Assembly: GCA_015501075.1 (NCBI GenBank)
Contig: JADNYJ010000235.1
Location: 1 to 55,120, forward strand
Direction: 5' to 3'
Length of the DNA stretch: 55,120 nt
Source of the DNA: Gymnopilus junonius
Taxonomy: Eukaryota > Basidiomycota > Agaricomycetes > Agaricales > Galerinaceae
Below the pieces are notes generated by a model. That model was given only the letters and a program-made list of their open reading frames with translations, did not search any database and was not told where the DNA came from. The position numbers were made by a program, and so were the translations under genes. Position 1 is the stretch's first letter. Every line of letters begins with the position of its first letter. This document shows positions 47,292 to 55,120 of this stretch, piece after piece.

Positions 47292-48236
47292 TCAGTTGAC
47301 ATTTTGTAAGTGCTCCCAAACAAATCTCCGGATCCCTGAATTTCCTGGAATTGTTTCGTAACTACCATCTTCTAATTGATATCTTGAGGTAGGTCCTTTA
47401 ACTGGAATATCATCAACAAAAGGAATCGTTACATGTGGTATTTCTTCTTGCAGGAGAAAGGTAGTATCTCCATGGAATATTTGCATTGAGTTTGTGTATC
47501 CCATTGGGATAGAGGTAAGGCGGAATGTTCCTAATGGTGTCTGAAATGTTGTTAAATCTCTAGATTCAATAGCCAATTTTCTCTGGTCAAATCCAACCAA
47601 GAGATCGAATACAGCATAACAGCCGCGGCCTCCAAAGGATTCCACATACTGTTCAATAATTGGCGGTACAGCACTATCCTTGATAGTGACAGCATTTAAT
47701 TCCTGTAGGTCATGAACTATTCGGAGGGATTTCCCATCCTTCTTGACAACACAGAAAATTCGGGGCCGGTAGGATGAGTTTGATGGCTCATAGACGCCCG
47801 AAGCTATTTTCGCTTTGACAGCTTTGACAAATTGCGCAAATTTTCCTGGTGGAATTGGGATACTTCGTTGTACCCATGGTATGTGCTCGATTGTTGGAAT
47901 GACTACTGGGTCAAAGTATTCATCTGAGAATACTCCTTTTTCTGATTCTGTCCAGGCGAATGCATCTTCATGAATTAGAATCATCCAATGGACTAGTTTC
48001 TCTTCATCTGTTAATAGGAAGCCATTTTTATTTACTTGCATCGCTTCCTTTCGTTCTTGTGTGTATCTTTTTCCTGGTATGAAATCTGGTGGATGCTCTG
48101 GTAGGATAGGTAATTCTGCTAATGGATCCGTTGGAATTCTTCGTATGATTCGGAATTTCTCTGGTAATGTGGTTGCAACTGGTTTGACTCGATTTTCAAC
48201 TTTCTTGTATGCTAGGGCTTCGATATTGGATTGCAA
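47292..48236 (-). pseudogene. Gypsy-2 reverse transcriptase core
   Basis: Residues run from the pre-RT region (VKPVATTLPEKFRIIRRIPT) through RIVHDLQELNAVTIKDSAVP, the first catalytic Asp in YAVFDLLVGFDQR, TPLGTFRLTSIPMGYTNSMQ, and the catalytic pair in IPFVDDIPVKGP (F-V-D-D). All core motifs are present in one 314-codon frame. The domain copies element RNA into DNA. It is disabled only by the downstream TGA stops and the frameshifts in neighbouring parts. Confidence 0.9.
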
Positions 48237-48367
48237 TTTAATAATTGCAGTAGTGTCAGGCAGGGTATAATGGTTAAAAGAGTTCGATTGACTTGTTTCT
48301 GGAATATTACATGGTGAGGGATGGAGACTACTGGTGTCTCCTCGTTTATACGGTGAATCATCGATAC

Positions 48368-48887
48368 CTAAAAACCCGTTTGCTTTATAGGAGTGTCGCG
48401 TTTATGAGCATGAGTAGGAAGAGTAATAAGAGCCTTGGTATTTGGATCCATTATGGTAATATGGGAGTCCCCATTTCGAAGATGCTGAGTATGCATTTGA
48501 GTCAGTGTCATAAAAGGTTGTCCAAGGAGCATATCATAGGGTGCTTCTTCAATTACCTGTACCTGTAAGTAGAAATCATAATTACCAATGGTTACTTTGA
48601 GATCATGCAAGAGACCAATGGTTGGATTTTTCGTGTTATTGGCTGCTTCCATAATCATAATATGATCAGAGCGAAGAGGGAGGCCTAATTCCATCCATTT
48701 TTCTTGTGCAATCCGATAATTTGTGAACCTTCATCGAGGATAGCTTCGTAGCGACGTTTCCATTGAGTAGTACATTAATTGCACGTAATTCCTCGGAGTG
48801 ATTTGCTACAACGACCTCGTCATCCCTGACAGGAAGAGTAGCCATAAATGCATGAACTATATTTTGCTGAGCTCCTTCAAAGCTCAT
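48368..48887 (-). pseudogene. Gypsy-2 aspartic protease
   Basis: A frame across 48745-48700 reads AILDEGSQIIGLHKKNG, the retropepsin active site in the DEGS form, joining frames 48887-48666 (EELRAINVLLNGN) and 48694-48368 (LGLPLRSDHIMIMEAANNTK, then MLLGQPFMTL). The three frames are related by two frameshifts. The order and the LLGQPF segment match the gypsy-1 protease at 38280-38600. Confidence 0.75.
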
Positions 48888-48902
48888 TGAGGTGTTGGCA
48901 AT

Positions 48903-49910
48903 TCATTTGGTAGTGACAAGGTCCTTGACCAGCTTGCGCACGTCTGGTGCTACTGCAAATAATTCCCTATTTGTCAAGGTAATTTCTGCATTGAGTGCTT
49001 GATCTGCTAGCTTCTTTGCAAACTTGGAATCTTCAATAGGAGTCATGTATTTAAATTGGGGAGGTGAAGCATTGCTCGTTTGAGGTTTGTTAGGCTCAGG
49101 AATATTATTCTTTGCTTCGGTAGACTTGCTAGAGCCATTGTTGGCCACTGATTTAGCCATACTTCTAGTAGTAGGTCCATTCTGGGCTTTAGCGCCCATC
49201 TTCTTTCGAGCTTCGTCGACTTTCTTCTGTGTAGAAGCTACTAGCGCCTCCATCATTTCCAGATCCTCAACTTCTCGAATTGTTGCTGGTGCAGTATCCT
49301 GATCTTCCTGGCTAAGTTCTATAATATTTGAGGTTAATGGAGTTCGTTCAGGTAAGACCCATTGCGTTCCGAGCACTGGAGTTGCTCCAATTAAATTAGT
49401 CGAGACAGTTGGACCATTGGAGCCTTGAGATTTATGCCAATTATCGATTCGTTCCTGTATATTCTTACCAGGATTCGTTCGAGGTGTGATGCAAGAGCCA
49501 TTTGGAAGGACTATAAAATTATCTGCATTTTTCTTGCACAATCCCTTCTTCAGATAGTCTTCAGCTATATTGCAGTCTGGAATAAAATGGTAAGAGCTCG
49601 AGCAGAATGCACAGGAATTTCCTTGTTTATTGCTTCCTGAGCTTCGGTTTGAATTTGCATTTGAATTGGCTCTTGGGGTAGGCTGCTGCTGCTGCATAAG
49701 TGTTTCAACACGCTTCATAATTTCATCAACGAGGCTATTGACATTAAAACTGCTATTGCTCTGTGGCTGGAAGCTCAAAAAATCGAAGTGCTCTGTTTTA
49801 ACCCTTGGCTCGAGAATAGTACTCAATGGATTAGAAAATGGAGAGGGTGGCGCAGCGCCTCCGTGGTTGCATGACAAAATAAAGAGAGCCGCCATTTGAA
49901 TTTGATCCAT
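48903..49910 (-). pseudogene. Gypsy-2 gag C-terminal half with zinc knuckle
   Basis: A 335-codon open frame. Gln-rich and Asn/Ser-rich segments precede a CX2CX4HX4C knuckle (CAFCSSSYHFIPDC, about residues 101-114), followed by a linker corresponding to that of gypsy-1 (PNGSCITPRTNPGKNIQERI; GPTTRSMAKSVA against GPTTRSMAKQQQ). The knuckle should bind RNA. Confidence 0.8.
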
Positions 49911-49987
49911 AGTGAACGGATCATCAGTGTGGTGCTTCGGATCTTCAGCATATAATTGGTCTCGGACTTGCTTTCGGAACGAAGAAT

Positions 49988-50639
49988 TTAGTCCCTGAAG
50001 GAATAGACAGCTGATTTCATGGTCATTAATTTACCAGCATTCTTGAGGTAAATTGACATGACATAGAAGGATCTATAATAAACACCAAATTGTTCTGCTG
50101 TGGAAATCTTGAACTCAGCTTGTCTTTCAACGAGCGCTTCGAGATTCGAAATGGTGTAGCAATGATCTTCGCTAGCACCAGGATAGCACTTAAATACCTC
50201 AGTCTTGAAAGTGGTCCAATCATTTCCTTTTGAGCTAGGCAACATTTTCCAAGCTGCTGTTCTTCTGGTAATAAATAACGAATAGCCCATTCAATGGTTT
50301 GATGAACAGACAAATTATGATTGCGAGCTAGTTGCTCGACCTCATCTAAATAACTTGCGAGGGAGATAGCTTTCCCATCAAACTTCGGGCGGAAGGATGA
50401 TGTATGTTCGGCATGCCAGATCCGTGGGTACTGGCTATATTTCCGGTAGCCGTCACATTGGTTTGATTGATTGGGCTACTCGGATTCGATGTATTGGGTT
50501 GGTTGGGTGGATTGCCCGTACTTGTATTGATACCTCCTTGTCCGGACATATTTACGTTTGTCCAGTCAACTGGGATAAATTTAGGACGGGGTGGAGAGTC
50601 GAGTTCGGACTCGGAATCGGATATTTCGGATGAAGGCAC
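49988..50639 (-). pseudogene. Gypsy-2 gag N-terminal half
   Basis: It starts at ATG 50639 (MPSSEISDSESELDSPPRPK) with a Ser/Asn/Pro-rich leader, then shifts frame near 50350-50400 into capsid-like sequence (RPKFDGKAISLASYLDEVEQ; NDWTTFKTEVFKCYPGASED) homologous to gypsy-1 gag. The frame ends before the zinc-knuckle ORF, so at least two frame breaks separate this from 49910. Confidence 0.7.
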
Positions 50640-50773
50640 GTCGGAAGGTGGAAGAAAATATGATGATTCTTCGTATGGGAGCGGTCCAAATTCGAGATCC
50701 GTGTTGGTAATATTAGAATCCTTCGAAGAAGCGTTCGAAGGTTAGGTAAAATAACCTAAACAAACTTTTGGAA

Positions 50774-50791
50774 CCCTCGCGGTGGGCTCCA
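50774..50791 (-). other. Gypsy-2 primer-binding site
   Basis: On the minus strand, TGGAGCCCACCGCGAGGG starts two bases after the 5' LTR. Its first 11 bases are identical to the gypsy-1 site, implying the same tRNA primer. Confidence 0.65.
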
Positions 50792-50793
50792 GT

Positions 50794-51609
50794 TGTAAAT
50801 GCGAGGAAGTTTTGGAAGTCCGGAATGGGACTCGGAATCAGACTCCATCTGATGAGGGACCAAAAGCGTAGTTTAGATAGGGATTTAATTTGTAGAGTAG
50901 GGATTAATCCAATCATGCTTTGATAAGACGTGATAAGATAACCATTTGAGAATGAGATAAATGAGATTTTGAGGTGGTTGGCCCGTTAATTGGCCGATTT
51001 CTTTGTTCTTTGGTGAGTGGATCGGTACTAAATTCACTGAGTAGCTACGGTACACTGTACCAGTATTTATACTGTAGCTACTGTAGAGAAAGGGTCAAGT
51101 TTGAGGAGAGAAAAAGAGGTGAAAAGCGAAATTTGAAATAAAAGGTCTATTCTAGAGCTGATTTTGCTGCGGGCTCATCGCCTTACTAATTATTATGCTC
51201 TGTAATCCACAGATAAGGTCAGGTGAATGGTTTAGAAAGGAATAGACGGGTCTAGTCTACTGAAAGAAATTGAAATTGGCCCAGATAAGAAGGAGGAAAA
51301 TTATAGGAGAGTCGGATTTGTAAGGCCAAGGCTCAGAAATGAGTCAGCTTGTTGATGGATAGCATGATAACGTTGGAAGATAGGGTGGATATTTGATTTT
51401 CGAACCCGTTTGAAATTCAGAAGAGTTGTTACGCGCTCATGTGCTTGATGAGGACACTTCCTTATTTGGAAATTTGTCGCTCGAGTCGAGATAATGGTGC
51501 GATGGTGCATCACGCAGTACCATAATTCTTGTGCGCATCACTCGGTAAGTTGCCCAATAAATTTATATTTTATCCGATTTACAGGGACAGTCTGAGGGCG
51601 ACCCTCACA
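50794..51609 (-). repeat. Gypsy-2 5' LTR
   Basis: 816 bp. It contains a TATAAATA box on the minus strand (about 51060-51070) inside a palindromic GTAGCTAC...GTAGCTAC segment, a likely promoter and hairpin. It begins next to R2 sequence (GTCAAGGATCAATCGGG). Confidence 0.92.
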
Positions 51610-52439
51610 ACGTCAAGGATCAATCGGGCCAGTTCTTCAAGGTTTCACGCTTTCATCTCAGAAATCAGGGTTGGAGTTCAGATAAACCCCCGCTGGTCCA
51701 TTCTTATCTCGAATTATATCTGATCGGGACTAGGCTTGCGGATTTTTTGTTCTATCTACAGCTTCATACATAACTGAGTTCGTATTTATCTGAATTATCA
51801 TGGCCGGAATTTCCTCCGTTGTACAAGGCGCAGTTTTGTTTCTTTCAATGAGCATCTTGCGTTTCGTGTCGGAACCTTATCTTTGAAATTCGGACAGATC
51901 TAACTGGATCCACTGAACGAGTATTCACTTCCTTGACTGTGACTGTACTATGCCGTTGAAGATAAGCGCGTGTTGTCAGACAATTAAAATGAACGAACCA
52001 AAAATAAAGTTGGAAAAGAGCGCACGGGAGTAAGAAAGTGGAACTTCCACTTCCATCCATGAACGAAGATAAAAGACTTGTGTAATACAAGAACAGGAAA
52101 GGAAAGAGAAAGAGGAACAGCGAAATCATCAGGAGACACAGTGACATGTTGATACTACCGGTGGCACGGTGTAACCTTGCGCTTGGTCAGATCTCTACGA
52201 AGAGATGTCAGTTACCTTACTCAGATTTTTTCAGTCAGAAACTGGCTTGTATATGTGACTGAACTTCTGGACTACTCGAGGTGGAGGAAAACAAAAAAGT
52301 TTCAAGGTGAACTTTAACTTCAAGGAATGAGTCCTCAAGGCCTCGCGGATTGATCGCGGGTTGGATCGTGGGGGTGTAAAATGAACCTTAGCACCTCCAA
52401 CCCCCCACAGGCTCCCATCCGTCATTTATCACTTGGAGC
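51610..52439 (-). repeat. Repeat R, copy R2, piece 3
   Basis: It matches R1 about 12485 back to 11665 in reverse (GTCAAGGATCAATCGGGCC; CTTGCGTTTCGTGTCGGAA). It is interrupted by hAT-A at 52440. Confidence 0.85.
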
Positions 52440-53396
52440 CAAGGGGTTGACAGCCGAAAAGTCCGAGACAACGACTACCCAGCCTGGGTGGGGGTGGGTT
52501 AGCACGGGGTCCTGGTCAGGGTCCTCCATATCAGGAAGGACGCTGCAATGCCGGACTATTTTTGTCAAAGCATTACCCTCGCGTCTGCTGGACAGCATGC
52601 TCTCTTGGGCTTTCTCCAAGCTTTTTCTTTGCAATTTACTCATATATAGCTCTTGCTTTGATAATAAAATTTGATTATTCCTCTTTTCTATACTCCTCCT
52701 TTGCTCTGCTACAAGAATGCTGACTCATAACAAGGTGATTGTGGCTGTTGAAACAAATCCACTTGAGCACATAGACTTTCGCGTCGAAAATGGAAGACTC
52801 AATCAACTCAAAGTCTTCCCAGAATGCGGGGAAGATCGCGGTAAACTGTTTGCACAATGCGATTTATGTGGTACTCTCATCGCTCTCGGCCCAAAGCGTT
52901 CACTCAACAATATGACAAACCATTACCGAAAGAAAAAATGCATTGAAAAGAAGAATCCCACGTTTTGAGGAAGAAATGAGGGAAATACCTTTAAATTATA
53001 CCAACAAATGGAGCGAAATGAACCAGGTGCCGGACAGTGACCCAATTGAAGCCCCAGTCGAAGGAGAGTCGCGCAAGAGAGGGTCATCTGATGCTTCGCA
53101 AGCATCCTTAGTCTCAAGACGGCCATCTCCATCAAAGAAACATAGATAAATCTACATTTGTACTCTAAATTCACAAAAATCACTTTAAATTGTTGGGAAT
53201 ATATGATCGCGCTGAGGAGAAAGCCCAAGAGAGCGTGCTGCGTCCAGCAGACGGCGAGGGTAATGCTTTGACAAAAATAGTCCGGCATTGCAGCCGTCCT
53301 TCCTGATATGGAGGACCCTGACCAGGACCCCGTGCTAACCCACCCCCACCCAGGCTGGGTAGTCGTTGTCTCGGACTTTTCGGCTGTCAACCCTTG
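52440..53396 (+). mobile_element. hAT-A: non-autonomous hAT transposon with long inverted repeats, 957 bp
   Basis: Perfect 8-bp duplications CTTGGAGC flank it (52432-52439 and 53397-53404); R1 and R3 show the uninterrupted CTTGGAGCATTCC. The ends are CAAGGGGTTGACAGCC and, reversed, CAAGGGTTGACAGCC, and the inverted repeats extend about 180 bp (52440-52622 and 53216-53396) with few differences. Such long repeats leave only about 590 bp of interior, which encodes a BED-like finger and a charged tail but no catalytic domain. Confidence 0.92.
52717..53149 (+). CDS. BED-finger-like ORF of hAT-A
   Basis: ATG 52717 opens an 83-codon frame (MLTHNKVIVAVETNPLEHID) with a C2HC finger: CDLCG, then NNMTNHYRKKKC. 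This matches BED fingers at the N-terminus of hAT transposases, which bind the element ends. The frame stops at 52968. A second frame overlapping it (to 53149) holds MNQVPDSDPIEAPVEGESRK and a basic SRRPSPSKKHR end, resembling the linker after a BED domain. One frameshift, or an intron starting at the GTTTTG near 52962, would join them. No transposase core exists, so the product could at most bind DNA. Confidence 0.6.
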
Positions 53397-53502
53397 CTTG
53401 GAGCATTCCAATAACAACTTGAGAAGATAAGTCCATCGAGAGAATGTAGATATGATTACATCTTCTGTGGATAGTCCATCTCGTGTGCGAGTGATCGTAA
53501 AT
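53397..53502 (-). repeat. Repeat R, copy R2, piece 4
   Basis: It matches R1 about 11570-11665 in reverse (GAGAATGTAGATATGATTAC; CATCTCGTGTGCGAGTGATC). It breaks at about 53502, where R3 begins in the middle of a different part of R. Confidence 0.75.
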
Positions 53503-55120
53503 GGCGAGCTGGAGCCTGGCACGTTGGGTGCCATAGTAAGCAGATGCGAGTTGTGGAGTAGTATTTTGCATACCTATTACCAACTGTGCACCCATATGTT
53601 TCCTTTGATGGTATCGCAAAAAGAGAGTGGAAGAAAGAGGCGTCTTTGGATGGATGGATGAAGGCGTGGGCTCAGGAGTCGGGAGTCGGCACAAGGTCTG
53701 CCTAAGGATTACATGAGCTTTAGTCTTATTTGGCTACGGCTTTCCAGATTCCAGTCGATGATGCCACCCGTTATCGTTTTCTCCTCAACTGTGCTCCTCT
53801 CCCTACTCACTTCATGCTCTCTTAGGTTCGTCGAGTTCCTGGCTCCTGTCTCGCTCTCGTGGTTCCCCTCTGTGAATCATATCTCTGAGTTTTGCTCTAT
53901 AGAGTACCCTGGACATTCGATATTTGAGCCCCTCACTGACCATGCTTTCCTTGACGTCGTTTCAGCCGTACATCACGCTTATCGGATTTTCCAGCGGCCA
54001 GCTCACTAATAAGAGCAGGTGGCGGATACGATATCCCGAAGCGATCGAGACTCCGTAGCATGTCAAGGATCAATCGGGCCAGTTCTTCAAGGTTTCACGC
54101 TTTCATCCTCAGAAATCGGGTTGGAATTCAGATAAACCCCCCCCGGTCCATTCTTATCTCGAATTATATCTGATCGGGACTAGGCTTGCTGATTGTTTGT
54201 TCTATCTACAGCTTCATACATAACTGAGTTCGTATTTATATGAATTATCATGGCCGGAATTTCATCCGTTGTACGAGGCGCAGTTTCGTTTCTTCAATGA
54301 GTGTCTTGCGTTTCGTGTCGGAACCTTATCTTTGAAATTTGGACAGATCTAACTGGATCCACTGAACAAGTATTCACTTCCTTGACTATGACTGTATGAC
54401 TATGCCGTTGAAGGTAAGCGCGTGTGTTGTCAGAGAATGAATAAAATGAATGAACCAAAAATAAAGTTGGAAAAGCGCAAGGGAGTAAGAAAGTGGAACT
54501 TCCACTTCCATCCATGAATGAAATAAAAGACTTGTGTAATACAAGAACAGGAAAGGAAAGAGAAAGAGGAACAGCGAAATCATCGAAGAGACGCAGTGAC
54601 GTTGATACTACCGGTGGCACGGTGTAACCTTGCGCTTGGTCAGAAGAGATGTCAGTTACCTTACTCAGATTTTTCAATCTGAAACTGGCTTGAATCTATG
54701 AACTGAACTCCTGGACTGCTCGAGGTGAAGGAAAACCAAAAAAAGTTTCAAGGTGAACTTTAACTTTAAGGAACGAGTCCTCAAGGCCTCGCGGGTTGAT
54801 CGCGGGTTGGATCGTGGGTGTAAAATGAACCTTAGCACCTCCAACCCCCCCAACAGGCTCCCATCCGTCATCTATCACTTGGAGCATTCCAATAACAATT
54901 TGAGAAGATAAGTCCATCGAGAGAATTCGGACATGATTACATCTTCTGTGGATAGTCCATCTCGTGTGCGAGTGATCATAAAACTTCAGGAGAGATCATG
55001 GCACAATTCGGATATCGAGTGCGAGGAATTTGAAAAGAGAGAAATAGGAAAAGAAATCAGTTCAGTTGAACCTCGCCAAAAAAAAAGAAAGAAATGAAAG
55101 AAAGAAAGAAATGAACGTGA
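53503..55120 (-). repeat. Repeat R, copy R3 (partial, runs off the window)
   Basis: It begins at GGCGAGCTGGAGCC, equivalent to R1 near 13042, and continues without insertions to the window end, equivalent to R1 near 11423 (the GAAAGAAAGAAAG tract). It supplies the empty-site sequence for gypsy-2 (around 54060) and hAT-A (around 54880). It retains more CpG than R2, for example ACGCTTATCGG against ACGTTTATCAG. Confidence 0.85.

Larger units (their letters stand above)
43389..51609 (-). mobile_element. Gypsy-2: full-length Ty3/gypsy LTR retrotransposon with an added antisense gene
   Basis: Direct LTRs of 817 bp (43389-44205) and 816 bp (50794-51609) bracket gag-pol on the minus strand. Comparison with R3 shows where it inserted; the flanks ATGT (43385-43388) and ACGT (51610-51613) are a 4-bp duplication with one CpG-type change. 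The LTRs differ by four substitutions and one single-base indel over about 816 bp, so the insertion is young. Gag, zinc knuckle, protease, reverse transcriptase, RNase H and integrase are all recognisable in order but broken by frameshifts and TGA stops. A spliced antisense gene lies between pol and the 3' LTR. Confidence 0.93.

Noticed and set aside
53713..54009. Protein encoded by repeat R (frame conserved in R2 and R3)
   Set aside because: The same frame is open in 43099-43335, but the differences are mostly CpG transitions and do not favour synonymous sites, and the frame matches no family. Conservation is explained by recent duplication.

Overview
The window looks like nuclear DNA of an Agaricomycete (mushroom-forming basidiomycete). 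The genes that can be modelled have many very short introns (about 48-76 nt, GT...AG). The host-type genes are families typical of these fungi: an F-box protein, a fungal-type glutathione S-transferase, a secreted M35-like metalloprotease and a MYND finger. Host genes are few and mostly damaged, and transposable elements dominate.

Layout. 1-3740 holds no gene I can support. 4009-8635 is the host-gene island: a small unknown gene, a solo LTR (4425-5173) sitting against a truncated GST gene, a frameshifted F-box gene on the minus strand, and a well-formed four-exon M35-type protease on the minus strand. A lone MYND finger lies at 10117-10266. 11423-14124 is copy R1 of a repeat (R) that recurs inverted at the right end. 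16109-23267 is a complete 7159-bp Mutator-like (MULE) DNA transposon with a perfect 9-bp target duplication. 23277-35504 is largely featureless with degenerate repeats. 35505-55120 is a nested transposon cluster: truncated gypsy-1, fused to a truncated copia-like element, which abuts repeat copy R2; R2 is itself split by a non-autonomous hAT element (40957-41839), a full-length gypsy element (gypsy-2, 43389-51609) and a second hAT element (52440-53396); copy R3 follows and runs off the window.

The most striking system is the MULE. Its twelve-exon gene (17705-23020) can be read without a break into about 1572 residues that join a WRKY-GCM1 zinc-binding region, a MULE-type DDE transposase, a ubiquitin-specific-protease-like domain with its Cys and His boxes present, a PHD finger and a long uncharacterised C-terminal part. 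Matching ends and the perfect target duplication suggest a recent, possibly active insertion.

A second unexpected feature is a two-exon gene (44272-44805, plus strand) with its own TATA box, lying antisense inside gypsy-2 between pol and the 3' LTR. Gypsy-2's LTRs differ by only four substitutions and one indel, and all four substitutions are CpG transitions. The same CpG-to-TpG/CpA pattern appears in the solo LTR, the R copies, the target duplications and the pol stop codons. This implies that the host targets CpG in repeats. All calls are from reading the sequence alone; no database search was run.
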